A DNA stretch of 64,000 bases from Gallionellaceae bacterium (GCA_004297065.1 SCUU01000077.1:1-64000); one strand, 5' to 3'; shown: positions 34,510-45,547, counted from the first letter of the stretch. Translations and numbers: made by a program. The notes: generated by a model not told the origin, from the letters alone.

Positions 34510-35355
34510 ATGTTCACACTCTACGGACGGCGGCGTTTCATCAACGGGCTCAGCCTGACTATTTCCGTGCTCGCCATGGCATTCGGCCTGTTCTGGCTGG
34601 GCTGGATATTGTTGACCCTGTTGAATCATGGCATTCAAGGAATGAATAGCACGCTATTCACGCAGACCACCCCGCCACCCGGCAGTCAGGGCGGATTGGC
34701 CAACGCCATCTGGGGAAGCCTGCTGATGACTTCGCTCGCCACGCTGATCGGCACACCGATCGGTATCCTGGCGGGCACCTATCTGGCCGAATTCGGACAG
34801 CGCGGCTGGCTCGCGCCGGTCACGCGCTTCATCAACGACATCCTGCTATCGGCCCCGTCCATCGTGATCGGCCTGTTCGTTTACGAGGTCTACGTTGTCA
34901 AAGTCGGGCACTTCGCCGGTTGGGGAGGAACGTTTGCGCTCGCCATCATCGTCATCCCCGTCGTCATTCGCACCACGGAGAACATGCTCTGCCTCATTCC
35001 CAATAGCCTGCGCGAAGCCGCGGTCGCACTGGGTGCCCCGCAATGGAAAGTGATCAGCTCGGTGACATTGCGCGCCGCGCGCGCCGGTATCCTCACCGGC
35101 ATATTGCTCGCCGTCGCGCGCATCAGCGGAGAGACAGCACCGCTGTTGTTCACCGCGCTGAACAACCAGTTTTTCAGCAACAATATGAACCAGCCGATGG
35201 CCAACTTGCCGGTGGTGATATTCCAATTCGCCATGAGCCCGTACGACGACTGGCGCAGCCTCGCCTGGGCCGGGGCACTCCTCATTACGTTCAGCGTGCT
35301 CACGCTCAACATCGTGGCACGTGTGCTGTTCCGCCAAAAAGCCAATACTCATTAA
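34510..35355 (+). CDS. pstA: Phosphate ABC transporter permease PstA
   Basis: [53 protein letters not shown]. Confidence 0.95.
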   Translation: MFTLYGRRRFINGLSLTISVLAMAFGLFWLGWILLTLLNHGIQGMNSTLFTQTTPPPGSQGGLANAIWGSLLMTSLATLIGTPIGILAGTYLAEFGQRGWLAPVTRFINDILLSAPSIVIGLFVYEVYVVKVGHFAGWGGTFALAIIVIPVVIRTTENMLCLIPNSLREAAVALGAPQWKVISSVTLRAARAGILTGILLAVARISGETAPLLFTALNNQFFSNNMNQPMANLPVVIFQFAMSPYDDWRSLAWAGALLITFSVLTLNIVARVLFRQKANTH

Positions 35356-35367
35356 GGATGCAAGCAG

Positions 35368-36141
35368 ATGAATGCTGAACCAATCGTTACGCCGAAACTG
35401 ATCGTCAAAAACCTGAATTTCTATTATGGTGCGGATCGTGCACTTAAAGACATCCATCTGACTATTCCCGAGAAGATGGTCACGGCTTTCATCGGACCGT
35501 CCGGTTGCGGAAAATCGACGTTACTGCGCACCTTCAACCGCATGTACCAGCTCTATCCCAAGCAGCGCGCCGAAGGCGAAATCCTGCTCGACGGACACAA
35601 CCTGCTGGACAGGAAACAAGACCTCAACACCCTGCGCGCCAAAATCGGCATGGTGTTCCAGAAACCCACGCCCTTCCCGATGTCTATCTACGACAACATC
35701 GCCTTCGGCGTGAAACTGTATGAAAACCTGAACAGCCACGACATGGCCGAACGCGTGGAATGGGCATTGAAAAAAGCCGCGCTGTGGAATGAAGTGAAGG
35801 ACAAGCTGAAACAGAGCGGCACCGGACTTTCCGGCGGACAACAGCAACGTCTGTGCATCGCCCGCGCCATCGCCGTCAAACCGCAAGTGCTATTGCTGGA
35901 CGAGCCCACCTCCGCGCTGGACCCGATCTCCACCGCGCACATCGAAAAACTGGTCGATGAACTGAAGAAAGATTTTACTATCGTCATCGTTACGCACAAC
36001 ATGCAGCAAGCCGCGCGCGTCTCCGACTTCACGGCCTATATGTATCTGGGCGACCTGATCGAATTCGGCGACACCAGCACCGTCTTCACCAACCCCAAAC
36101 GCAAAGAAACCGAAGATTACATCACTGGTCGTTTTGGTTAA
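35368..36141 (+). CDS. pstB: Phosphate ABC transporter ATP-binding protein
   Basis: Walker [42 protein letters not shown]-terminus. Confidence 0.97.
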   Translation: MNAEPIVTPKLIVKNLNFYYGADRALKDIHLTIPEKMVTAFIGPSGCGKSTLLRTFNRMYQLYPKQRAEGEILLDGHNLLDRKQDLNTLRAKIGMVFQKPTPFPMSIYDNIAFGVKLYENLNSHDMAERVEWALKKAALWNEVKDKLKQSGTGLSGGQQQRLCIARAIAVKPQVLLLDEPTSALDPISTAHIEKLVDELKKDFTIVIVTHNMQQAARVSDFTAYMYLGDLIEFGDTSTVFTNPKRKETEDYITGRFG

Positions 36142-36157
36142 ACGACCAGTGATGTAA
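36117..36157. terminator. Perfect 18-bp inverted repeat between convergent pstB and glpD; left arm is pstB coding sequence
   Basis: TTACATCACTGGTCGTTT-tggtt-AAACGACCAGTGATGTAA. Confidence 0.7.
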
Positions 36158-36178
36158 CGGTGGAGACTTACCTTTAGG

Positions 36179-37789
36179 TTAGTCGGAACCACTATATAAC
36201 TGGATAACTGGCAGGTTCGGGTAATTTTTTTGCGGGGCAACGGCAAGGACTTCCTGCTCCAGTCTGGTTTCGTCCCACCCCATGATCCCCGACACTGATC
36301 GGGCGATATTGCGTATCTGCTCTTCTGTCAGCTTTGCCAAGATCAATAACGGCATGCGGCGACGTAGCAGATCCTCCAGATGCACGACCATTTCCTCGCG
36401 CGCGCAAAACAACAGGTCGGCGTAAATAAACGGCAGTGAAGGCAGGATGCGTTTGGCCAGCGCGGGATTATTCCCGACCTCAATTAAAATTTCACCCGCA
36501 CGTTTTCCATGCCGGCGCATGAGCCACTTGCCGCACTCGGCATCTATGCCAAGCTGATGCGCCTGCCCGGCAACTGCGGCAGACCAGGAGGCGAAATCAT
36601 CCGGTGCCCAAGGGAATACTCGCCCTTTGGTGCGGCACGGCACCGTCACGCCGAGTTGCGCGCACACCGCATCCACGATCACTGCCGCATCTTCCCGCGC
36701 CGAGGTAATTTTGCCGCCGACCGAATAAAACACATTGTTGCCGTTCGTTTTCAATTCCCAATCGCGGCTGGCGGCGGAAGGCGACGCGGCATCGCTTTGC
36801 CGCAGCACGCGCACCCCGGCATAACTGCCGATCACATCGCGTTCAGTCCACCGCGTGTTGAGATAGTGATTCACCTCGCGCAGCAGATATTCCACATCGG
36901 CTTTTTCCACTACGACATGCTCAATATCACCGGAATAATCGGTATCGGTGGTGCCAAGCAGCGTGAGCCCGTACCACGGGATCATGAAAAACACGCGCCC
37001 GTCGGACTTTGCCGTCAGCAGCAGCGCCTCCTCCCCCGCCATACCCGGCAAGAGGAGGTGAACACCCTTGCTCAGGCGGCACCACCCGCGGCTTATTTCT
37101 GCCGCAGCCAGCCACTGTCCCGTGGCATTGACGACCACCCGCGCGCGAACCTCGCAAATTTCCCCGCCGAGCCCGTCCTGCACTTTCGCGCCACTGGCTC
37201 TGCCGTTTGCTTCATTCAGTCCGACAAGCTTGCACCGGTTGATGCACACCGCGCCGGCGGCCATCGCCCCCGCCACCAGTTCCAGCACCAAACGGCCATC
37301 GTCGGTCTGCGCATCGGCATAGGTGAAGCCGCCGCGCAGACCGTTTTGCTCCAGTGCAGGAAAGCGCCGCGCGAATCGGGTGCGGTCAAAATAGCGGTGC
37401 TGCAAATTGGCATCGGGACTCTGTGCCAGCAGATCGTACAAAACGAGCCCGGCCTTCAGTTGCGGCCTGCTGATGCGGCTGTCCGCATACACCGGCACGC
37501 CGAAGCGCAGCGGCCACACGCGATGCGGCGCCGTCTCCAGCAGCATGCCGCGCTCGGTCAACGCCTTTTTCACCAGTTTGAAATCATACGACTCAAGATA
37601 GCGCAAGCCGCCGTGGATCAATTTGCTGGACGCGGAAGAAGTCGCGCTCGCCCAATCATCCCGCTCGACCAGCGCGACCTTCAGCCCGCGCAAGGCCGCA
37701 TCGTAAGCCGTCCATGCGCCGTAGATGCCGCCGCCGCAGACCAGCAGATCGAAATGGGGGGCGCGCAAAGCCGCAAAATCGCGCTTCAT
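36179..37789 (-). CDS. glpD: Aerobic glycerol-3-phosphate dehydrogenase
   Basis: LLVCGGGIYGAWTAYDAALRGLKVALVERDDWASATSSASSKLIHGGLRYLE. Confidence 0.93.
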   Translation of the reverse strand: MKRDFAALRAPHFDLLVCGGGIYGAWTAYDAALRGLKVALVERDDWASATSSASSKLIHGGLRYLESYDFKLVKKALTERGMLLETAPHRVWPLRFGVPVYADSRISRPQLKAGLVLYDLLAQSPDANLQHRYFDRTRFARRFPALEQNGLRGGFTYADAQTDDGRLVLELVAGAMAAGAVCINRCKLVGLNEANGRASGAKVQDGLGGEICEVRARVVVNATGQWLAAAEISRGWCRLSKGVHLLLPGMAGEEALLLTAKSDGRVFFMIPWYGLTLLGTTDTDYSGDIEHVVVEKADVEYLLREVNHYLNTRWTERDVIGSYAGVRVLRQSDAASPSAASRDWELKTNGNNVFYSVGGKITSAREDAAVIVDAVCAQLGVTVPCRTKGRVFPWAPDDFASWSAAVAGQAHQLGIDAECGKWLMRRHGKRAGEILIEVGNNPALAKRILPSLPFIYADLLFCAREEMVVHLEDLLRRRMPLLILAKLTEEQIRNIARSVSGIMGWDETRLEQEVLAVAPQKNYPNLPVIQLYSGSD

Positions 37790-38556
37790 GCGCCCCTCAT
37801 GCGCAATGCTTTTTGCGGCAGGTCGCTAATGAGGATATCCGCGCCCAGGCGCAATGCCTTGTTGATCTCCTCATCGCTGTTGCAGGTGTAAACCGCGATG
37901 CTCTTGCGCTGACTGCGCAAGAGTTCGGCGAAAGCCTCATTCAGCGTAGCGATAGGCAAACACAATCCGTGCAGAAAAGGCTGTTCCGCCAAGACACGCC
38001 CGGCATCCGCCAAGGTCTGATCCGTCTCGAAGTTGTAAACCAGCGGAAAACCGGGGCGATATTGCTGCGCATAAATCAGGCTGTCCAGATCAAATGAGGA
38101 AACGATGATGGCTGTGCCATGCGAAATACCGATCATATCCAGCGTCTGCCGCACTTTGATCTCGTGTCGCGCGCGCGCCTCCCAGTCCCTATTCTTGATC
38201 TCGATCAACAGACGGCAACGCTTGCGATAGGTATCGAGAAATTCTTGCAAGCGCATGATGCCCTCTGCCCGCGCGCCTTGCCCGAAATGAGCCGCAAAAT
38301 CCATGGCGCTTAATTGTGCATAGTTGAAATCGTCGATGTGTTTGGTGGCCAGTCCGGGCAGCTTGCTCAAAAAACGGTCATGCCACAGCACGGCCACTTC
38401 GTCGCGGCTCAATTGCACATCGGTCTCTATACCGTCGATGCCATAGTTCAACGCGCGCTCAAAAGCACTGCGCGTATTTTCCGCCGCCTCCCTGTTCGCG
38501 CCGCGATGCGCAAAAATAAGGCTATGCTCGGACAAATAGGAATTGCGTACGCCCAT
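37786..38556 (-). CDS. ugpQ: Glycerophosphodiester phosphodiesterase
   Basis: LIFAHRGANREAAENTRSAFERALNYGIDGIETDVQLSRDEVAVLWHD. Confidence 0.9.
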   Translation of the reverse strand: MGVRNSYLSEHSLIFAHRGANREAAENTRSAFERALNYGIDGIETDVQLSRDEVAVLWHDRFLSKLPGLATKHIDDFNYAQLSAMDFAAHFGQGARAEGIMRLQEFLDTYRKRCRLLIEIKNRDWEARARHEIKVRQTLDMIGISHGTAIIVSSFDLDSLIYAQQYRPGFPLVYNFETDQTLADAGRVLAEQPFLHGLCLPIATLNEAFAELLRSQRKSIAVYTCNSDEEINKALRLGADILISDLPQKALRMRGA

Positions 38557-38695
38557 GTCAATGTACCCTCAAATAACAATTGCAGTGTAATCTGAAACCC
38601 CGCATCTAAGGTTGAAGCCAAAAAAATATTAACGTACTATGCCCCAGCAGAGAAACATTGGCCACCAGTCGAACCCATACGCATGAGAAAGTCAG

Positions 38696-39580
38696 ATGAG
38701 TCACCCGCATACAGAACCCGCCGCGCAAAACCAATCTCCGGAAGATAAACCGGTCATCAACTTCGACCTCAGCGCGTCCATGGCCGACATCGAACGGCGT
38801 CTGGAAGAAGCCAGACGCAGCACGGCACACGAACGCATCGAACCGCAACACCCGCCTCTTCAGGAAGCAACGGGGCCCATGCTGGTGCCGCCCGCGGCAC
38901 CGGCAGCGCAACCCGGTTCGTTCGAATCCGGCTTCCTCGCAGAACTGGCGCGGGAGGCCGCGAAAAAGCAAGGTGCCAGCCTGTCGGCAACGCAAGCACT
39001 GCAAGCCCGTTCACAAAGCCTGCATGACGCGCTGGGCCGCATCGCCGGTTTTTTCACTCCCTTGATCCAGTTCGCCAACAACATGGAACCGGACATCTCC
39101 AGGAGCTACCGTCTCGATGCCCGCACCGCTTATAGCAATTTAAAATGGCGCAATGCGCATCTGGAGACCCGCAAGCAGGATCTTTCCGCTACGGCCTTGT
39201 TGGCGCACATCACCTTCAGCGTAAATTATTGCGCACCCGAACCCGTGCTGGTCACGCGCCCGTGGAATCAACTCGACGCGCTGAAAGCGGAATTGAACAA
39301 TCTCAAGTTGCGCCCCATTGACGAATCGGAATTGGACGGCAAGCGACCGAAGCAAGAATGGCTGCAAGTGCGGCTGGCCCCGGATTTCCCCGTGCATCTG
39401 CGTTTCCTCGCCAACTACGACAAAGGCCACATCGACGTACTGAGCCGCAACCTGCTCGCTTTCGGCATCAGCTCGTTCAGGCTGCAAGCGGAAGATGTTA
39501 CTTCCGCGCTGCTCGACGATCTGGGCAGGGTTTTGCTCAGCCGCGCCGACAAGCTCCCCGCCGCGCTCCTCCCTCTCTGA
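38696..39580 (+). CDS. Conserved hypothetical protein
   Basis: Long ORF directly upstream of the tonB-like gene (stop/start adjacent). Confidence 0.7.
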   Translation: MSHPHTEPAAQNQSPEDKPVINFDLSASMADIERRLEEARRSTAHERIEPQHPPLQEATGPMLVPPAAPAAQPGSFESGFLAELAREAAKKQGASLSATQALQARSQSLHDALGRIAGFFTPLIQFANNMEPDISRSYRLDARTAYSNLKWRNAHLETRKQDLSATALLAHITFSVNYCAPEPVLVTRPWNQLDALKAELNNLKLRPIDESELDGKRPKQEWLQVRLAPDFPVHLRFLANYDKGHIDVLSRNLLAFGISSFRLQAEDVTSALLDDLGRVLLSRADKLPAALLPL

Positions 39581-40249
39581 GTGGGGTTGCGCTTGCAGAT
39601 CGGTTCCCGCATTCCGGCTTATTCGTCGCTTGATAGCCCGGTCGCCCGGCACATCGCAATATCGGTTTTTCTGGCACTGCTGCTGCACGCCATAGTTCTG
39701 CTGGCTTTCTATATGCGGCCATCAAATACTGCGCCAGCCACGAGAACCACACTCGACATTTCCTTTGAGGTATCCCAACCCGACAGTCCCGCCCAAGCGG
39801 AAAAACGCCCAACGCCGCCACAAACGCCGCCTCCGCCCGAAGAGTCACCCGCAGTGACGCCCCCGGTCCCGCAAGTAGCCGAAGCTCAACCACAAGCAAC
39901 GCCGCCCCAACCTGCGCCGCCCTCCGTTGCCGCACCCAACAATCCGCCTCCCGACGAGGAGGCACAACCCCTGTTTCGCCTAACGCGCATCCCCAGTTTC
40001 AAGAAAAGGCTGGAGGCGGCCTATCCCGCTTCGGAGCGGCGTGCGGGCATCCAGGCTTATGTGTTAACGGAAGTGACCATCGATGTCCAAGGGAATGTCG
40101 TGGATGTACGCATTTTGACCAGTGCGGGCAGCGCTTTCGATACCGCGGTAATGGATGCGCTGAAGAAAAGCGTCTTTTCCCCTGGCTACATCGGCGACAA
40201 AGCCGTCCGCGTGCGTGTCCAGATACCTTATCGTTTTAGTTTGAACTAA
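39581..40249 (+). CDS. TonB-like energy transducer
   Basis: Pro-rich linker; C-terminal VLTEVTIDVQGNVVDVRILTSAGSAFDTAVMDALKKSVFSPGYIGDKAVRVRVQIPYRF. Confidence 0.8.
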   Translation: MGLRLQIGSRIPAYSSLDSPVARHIAISVFLALLLHAIVLLAFYMRPSNTAPATRTTLDISFEVSQPDSPAQAEKRPTPPQTPPPPEESPAVTPPVPQVAEAQPQATPPQPAPPSVAAPNNPPPDEEAQPLFRLTRIPSFKKRLEAAYPASERRAGIQAYVLTEVTIDVQGNVVDVRILTSAGSAFDTAVMDALKKSVFSPGYIGDKAVRVRVQIPYRFSLN

Positions 40250-40288
40250 GAAACTGCTGCGCGCATGGAACCGGGCATGGATACCCCG

Positions 40289-43200
40289 TCATGGCAAGAA
40301 CAAAGCGAATTCGTCTGCCGGCACAGGCCGGCTAAACAAAAAACCCTGAATCACGTCGCATCCATGTTCGAGCAGGAATTTTTTCTGGCTTGCCGTTTCG
40401 ACGCCTTCGGCTACCACGGTCAAATTAAACTCCGATGCCAATTGGATGATCGCGCGCGGGATCGCCGTCTTGGCCAAATTATCCAACCGCGCGTCCTCCG
40501 GTATTTCGATCACGAAGGAACGGTCAATTTTCAACTCGCTAATGGGCATATCCTTAAGGTATTTGAGGCTGGAATATCCGGTCCCGAAATCATCGATAGA
40601 AAGTTTAAAGCCCAACTCTTTCAACGCTCCCAATACCTGTAGCGTCCTCGCCGAGGAATCCATCACCACGCCTTCAGTGACTTCAATAGGCAACTGATCC
40701 GGACTGATACCCCACTTCTGCAAACCGCCCTGCAAAGACCCCACCAGATCGCCACGCCAGAAATGCAGCGGCGATATGTTGATGGATACGGGCATCTGTC
40801 TCAGCCCTTTGCGCCGCCAATCGGCCAGTTGGCGGCACACTGTTCCGATAATCCATTCGCTCATTTCGATCACGGCACCGTTACTTTCGGCAAGCGGAAT
40901 AAATTCTGCGGGGGAAACGAGTCCGAATGTTGGATGCTGCCAGCGCACCAGCGCCTCCGCCCCCACAACCCGCTGCTGACTGAGCGAATATTTAGGCTGA
41001 TACAGCATATAGAACTCGTCTTTTTGCAGTCCGGATTTGATATGTTGCCGCAAAGTCAGCAAGCGCCCTTCGCGCTGACCGATCGTTTTATCGAAAAACC
41101 GGTAAGCATCGCCGCCAGCGTGCTGCGCCTGATTCATGGCGCTGCATGCGCTTTTAACCAGGTCTTCATAGGTCTCCCCGTCTGCCGGGTACATAGCAAT
41201 GCCTACGCTGATCTGTATTTGCACTTCCTGCTCCTGCACAAGGATAGGCCGGCTGACCGCACGGGACAATTCGACAACATATTTTTCTATCGATGCGCGC
41301 CCCCCATCCCCACGCATCAAAACGGCAAACTCATCCCCACCCAGACGGCACACTGCGCCTTCGGTGACCACCTTGGCTCCCAGCAGTCTCTGCGCCACCT
41401 CCAAAAGAATCTCATCTCCGGCACGCACACCAAGCGCATTATTGATCTCGATAAAGCGGTCTATATTGATATAAAGCAGCGCCAAATCCCCGATCATTTG
41501 CCGATTCAGAACCAATAGTCCGTTGACTGTTTCCGCAAACATCGCACGGTTAGGCAAACCGGTCAGGTAATCGCGCAGAGATTGTTGGCGCACTTTCTCT
41601 TCATTCATCTGGCGTTCCGAAATATCCGCAAAGATGAAATGGTATCCCGTCAACACGCCGTCCCCACCCTTCACCGCATTTACGGTCAACCATTCGGATA
41701 CCGTTTCTCCATTCTTGTGTCGGCATAGCAGCTCGCCCGACCAATCGCCCGATTCATCCAGTGCATCCCAAATGGCCCGGTAATGGCTGGCATCGTGTTC
41801 GTCCGCACTGAATAGCGCGGGACTATGGCCGATCACCTCATCCAGCGTGTAGCCGGTCATGCGGCAGAATGCCGGATTGACGGCGATAATGCGTTTATCC
41901 CGACCGGTTGTAATCACCGCCAGCGATGAAGTTTGAAATGCCGAGGAGGAAAGGCGCAGGCGATTTTTCATATTCGCCTGGCGTATGCAAGCTTGAACGG
42001 TGTCGATCAGTTTATTGGGGGCGAAGGGCTTCATCTGGAAGCGCGAGACTCCAATCTCGAACATTTTCTCGGCATCCACGGCATTGTCCGAGCCGCCTAT
42101 CAGGATGATCGGGACATCCTTATCCAGCTTGCGAATTTCTTCCGCCATCGCCAAGCCATTCATTTTGGGCATCTTGATGTCGGACAACACGATCTGTGGC
42201 CGATGCTCAACGAATAACGACAAACCTTCCTCGCCATCCTTTGCGGTATGTACCATGCCCAAGCGGCGATTCAGATAGAGCGTCAGATAATCGCGGGTCA
42301 CTTCGTCGTCCTCGACATACAGCATGGTCATCTGATTCAATGCCACAGGAATCTCATCCGCGCTCGGCGATGCATATTCGGGAACCCGCTCGACAGCTCT
42401 CTCCTGTGAGGCATCGCGATCAACATGTATTTCCAGCAAGGTCACATCGTCCACTTTACAACTCCGGGCCGCGTCCCCGACTTGTAGGGCCACTTCGTCG
42501 AACCCGTCGGCAGAGCCGATGCCCCCGAACAAGCCCTGCAACTTGCCGATATCAAAACCCGCTACGTTTGCCTGCAGCGTATCAACCAAACCATCGGTAA
42601 ACAGGTAAACGCGCATATCCTGTTCCACATTAAAGCGCTCCACTTCCACAGAAAAGGTCTCTGCCCCAAGCACACCCAATGCGGTCGATTTGGAATGGCA
42701 GGAGTGCAACAACGCGCCATGGTCGTCAAATATCAACACCGGGGGATTGCCGCAATTCAGCACCTCGATGAAATGCTCCCTGACATTAAGGAGTATTAGC
42801 GTAACCGCCACAAAATGCCCGACGAAATGTTGTTCGTACAATGTGCGATTTAATTCTGCGGCGATAGTCAACAGGGAAAATCCCCGCTCGGCCTGTTGCT
42901 GAAAAATCCTGGGGATTTGCAATGCTGGCAGCGCGGCAGAGAGTCCGTGGCCTGCGCCATCCGCCAGCAATACATACAAGTCATCGTTATGCTTGGCCAC
43001 GCTGTAAAAATCCCCGCTTACGTCCAGCTTGGGAATGCTCAGGTGCCTGACATTAGAAAGTTCGTCATGATGATCCGCCTCCAGATAGCGCGACACATAG
43101 CTCCTGACGGATTCGCTTTCATACTCCGCCTCGTTCTGGAGAGCACTCATTTGCCGCAACTTGTTTTCCTGATCCCGTTGCCGCTCCAGCGTTTGTGCCA

Positions 43201-43588
43201 CGGCGGCAATCGTATCCATCAGTACACGCGCCCGCACCGGCTTGACGATGAATTTTGTAACCCCCAGATCGATTGACGAAAGCAGCACATCTCTTTCGTC
43301 GTGCGCGGAGATAAAAATCATCGGGAGCGCCGGCTCCGTTTCGCGTATCGCGCGACACATGGCGATCCCATCCATTCCCTCCATACCGACATCCGCAATC
43401 ACGAGATCGGGGTGCAACGATCTGCACGAACTGAGCCCGGTCGCGCCATTATGCGCGGTGTACACCTTGCCTACCCGCTGCGCCAGATAACGTGACATGC
43501 TTTCGCGCACCTCGGCATCGTCATCCACGAAAAGAATGGAAAGCTTGCTCAATATGTCCGCACGCTTGCTCGCATCAATGGATAACAT
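40289..43588 (-). CDS. REC-SpoIIE/PP2C-REC-PAS-GGDEF-EAL multidomain signalling protein
   Basis: Two REC domains; SGDFYSVAKHNDDLYVLLADGAGHGLSAAL (SpoIIE); CRLGGDEFAVL (GGDEF); GAEALVRWQHP (EAL). Confidence 0.88.
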   Translation of the reverse strand: MLSIDASKRADILSKLSILFVDDDAEVRESMSRYLAQRVGKVYTAHNGATGLSSCRSLHPDLVIADVGMEGMDGIAMCRAIRETEPALPMIFISAHDERDVLLSSIDLGVTKFIVKPVRARVLMDTIAAVAQTLERQRDQENKLRQMSALQNEAEYESESVRSYVSRYLEADHHDELSNVRHLSIPKLDVSGDFYSVAKHNDDLYVLLADGAGHGLSAALPALQIPRIFQQQAERGFSLLTIAAELNRTLYEQHFVGHFVAVTLILLNVREHFIEVLNCGNPPVLIFDDHGALLHSCHSKSTALGVLGAETFSVEVERFNVEQDMRVYLFTDGLVDTLQANVAGFDIGKLQGLFGGIGSADGFDEVALQVGDAARSCKVDDVTLLEIHVDRDASQERAVERVPEYASPSADEIPVALNQMTMLYVEDDEVTRDYLTLYLNRRLGMVHTAKDGEEGLSLFVEHRPQIVLSDIKMPKMNGLAMAEEIRKLDKDVPIILIGGSDNAVDAEKMFEIGVSRFQMKPFAPNKLIDTVQACIRQANMKNRLRLSSSAFQTSSLAVITTGRDKRIIAVNPAFCRMTGYTLDEVIGHSPALFSADEHDASHYRAIWDALDESGDWSGELLCRHKNGETVSEWLTVNAVKGGDGVLTGYHFIFADISERQMNEEKVRQQSLRDYLTGLPNRAMFAETVNGLLVLNRQMIGDLALLYINIDRFIEINNALGVRAGDEILLEVAQRLLGAKVVTEGAVCRLGGDEFAVLMRGDGGRASIEKYVVELSRAVSRPILVQEQEVQIQISVGIAMYPADGETYEDLVKSACSAMNQAQHAGGDAYRFFDKTIGQREGRLLTLRQHIKSGLQKDEFYMLYQPKYSLSQQRVVGAEALVRWQHPTFGLVSPAEFIPLAESNGAVIEMSEWIIGTVCRQLADWRRKGLRQMPVSINISPLHFWRGDLVGSLQGGLQKWGISPDQLPIEVTEGVVMDSSARTLQVLGALKELGFKLSIDDFGTGYSSLKYLKDMPISELKIDRSFVIEIPEDARLDNLAKTAIPRAIIQLASEFNLTVVAEGVETASQKKFLLEHGCDVIQGFLFSRPVPADEFALFLP

Positions 43589-43894
43589 GCTCGTCTCCCA
43601 TACCGGATTTTGGCAGATACACCGAGAGCCTCGTTCCCCTCTCCGCGTTTTCCACCACAATTCGCCCGTTCATATCTTTCCCGATCGGGACCGCAGCCAT
43701 ATACAGACCGATCCCGACGCCATGTTCCTTGGGGCCCGAATATCCTGGGCAGGATTTCCGGAGCTATTCCCCCACCGTTATCTGCTCGTTTCCAACTCTA
43801 CATCGCGGCTAAATACAGTACTGGGCCGGCACTCCAAATTGCTCGTGTGCCTCCTCAAAAGAAAACCTGTTGCTCCCGGATTGCATCACAAAAC
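43575..43894 (-). pseudogene. Decayed histidine kinase catalytic region (HATPase remnants in different frames)
   Basis: DNGGGIAPEILPRIF (43738-43782) in one frame, GPKEHGVGIGLYMAAVPIGKDMNGRIVVENAERGTRLSVYLPKSG in another. Confidence 0.7.
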
Positions 43895-45085
43895 TCAAGC
43901 GATCCCGCTTGCGCTTCCCAATGCTTCATAAGCCTGAACCCGGAGCAATGCATCGAGATACATCTGGCGCATCTTGTCGTAATTTTCACTCAGGCTCAAA
44001 TTGCATGATTCCAATACGGCGACCCGGCAATCCAGTCGTTCCGTTCTCTGCCGCACCATTTTGTCCAGCATGTAACGGTATTGGGCAAGCTCGACCTCCA
44101 ATGCCTTGAGGCCGCTAATGTCAGTCATCACGCCTTGCAGAAGCGACGGACGCCCGTATTTGTCCATGATGACTTTTGCCTTGTCGTGAAACCAGTGCGG
44201 GGTGTTCCCAAAAATATTGACCCGGTATTCGCACTGAAACGTCGCGCCTGTCCTGTAGCTATGATCAAGCGCCTTTTTGACAACATCCCGGTCTTCTTCA
44301 TGGCACATCCGGTGATGCAATTCAGCGTCACCCCCCCACATATCTACCGAAAGCCCCAACTCGGAAAATTGCGGGCTGATGCAGACATCGTGGTGCCCGC
44401 CTTGCAGAGACAACCGATAAATCACGGAAGGAATGCTGTCGGTTATGGTTTGATGCACATTGGCTGTTTGGCGTAATGCGTTGATCGCCTGCCGTTCCGT
44501 ATAAATGCGCGAAACCAGAATAGGCAGCAACTCGAAATGATGACCATTAAAATCCTTGAGCAGATAATCATGCGCCCCCATCTTCATGGCCTGGACACCT
44601 GCACTTGTTGCGCCCGAGCCCAATATCTCGATCACCGGAATTTTGCTCTTTCCTGTTTTCCGGTTCAGGCGTTCAAGAAACTCGAGGCCATTCATATCCA
44701 AAATGTCATCAGCGAAAATAATCATGTCAACCGTCTCGCTGCCTACAGTCCGAAGTGCAATATCACCACGCCCGGTCTCCATAAATTCAATTGGAATGTT
44801 CAGATGCAGGGAAAGCGTGTTGCGTATGATTTTTCTTTCATACTGATCATGCCCAATCAGCAATAGGCGAAAATCCGCCGCCTCATCAAGCAGCGTCGTT
44901 TTCCCGATCCATGCAGTATTCGCCGGCATATTTTTTGTTCTGTATTTGTTTCCGAGATAAGACCGCCCCGCACCCGCGAAACGATATAGCGGCCTTGAAA
45001 AAGTAACTTCACTGGGGCCTGAATAAATATTCTTTTCGGCATCCTCCATAAGCGAATGCGGTGTAATGCCTGCCATCATTTCCAT
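43895..45085 (-). CDS. REC-PAS protein, probably the truncated N-terminal part of a hybrid histidine kinase
   Basis: FRLLLIGHDQYERKIIRN...MIIFADDILDMNGLEFLERL (REC) then PAS/PAC; RBS aaggagg before ATG at 45085; ends ALLRVQAYEALGSASGIA*. Confidence 0.75.
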   Translation of the reverse strand: MEMMAGITPHSLMEDAEKNIYSGPSEVTFSRPLYRFAGAGRSYLGNKYRTKNMPANTAWIGKTTLLDEAADFRLLLIGHDQYERKIIRNTLSLHLNIPIEFMETGRGDIALRTVGSETVDMIIFADDILDMNGLEFLERLNRKTGKSKIPVIEILGSGATSAGVQAMKMGAHDYLLKDFNGHHFELLPILVSRIYTERQAINALRQTANVHQTITDSIPSVIYRLSLQGGHHDVCISPQFSELGLSVDMWGGDAELHHRMCHEEDRDVVKKALDHSYRTGATFQCEYRVNIFGNTPHWFHDKAKVIMDKYGRPSLLQGVMTDISGLKALEVELAQYRYMLDKMVRQRTERLDCRVAVLESCNLSLSENYDKMRQMYLDALLRVQAYEALGSASGIA

Positions 45086-45547
45086 TTGAATTCCTCCTTG
45101 GGTTGAATTAAAAACGCCGCCTCTCACATACCAAGCACCGCATTAGAAGAAAGAAGGATTGAAACATTTCAGTCAGAAAGCGCAACGCATAATGCGCTAA
45201 TGCGCATCGCGTAGAAATCGGAAATAGCCGATTTTCAAGTCAGGAATTGCACTCTTTTTGACAGCCCTATCCCAGACGGTCTAGGACTTTTCCCACACAA
45301 GACTTTCGTTTTTTAAAACAAACCACTAATATCCACCGCCAACCCTTTTTATCTAGCCATTCCAGGCTAAATATATAGGCCAAAAATAGTAAATTTTTGA
45401 ATTGGTCTTTGAATTGGTCTAGATAGACATAGACCTGCATACCCCTCGTCCGACCAAGGGAAATAATTAATTATTCCGTCATAAATTGTTTAGTTCGGTT
45501 AGAGTATTCAAATCCAGTGCAGTTGCAGATACGACAGGGAGATATCA

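Noticed and set aside
36509-37891. 460-aa plus-strand ORF opposite glpD
   Set aside because: Antisense of glpD; glpD has clear FAD-binding motifs.
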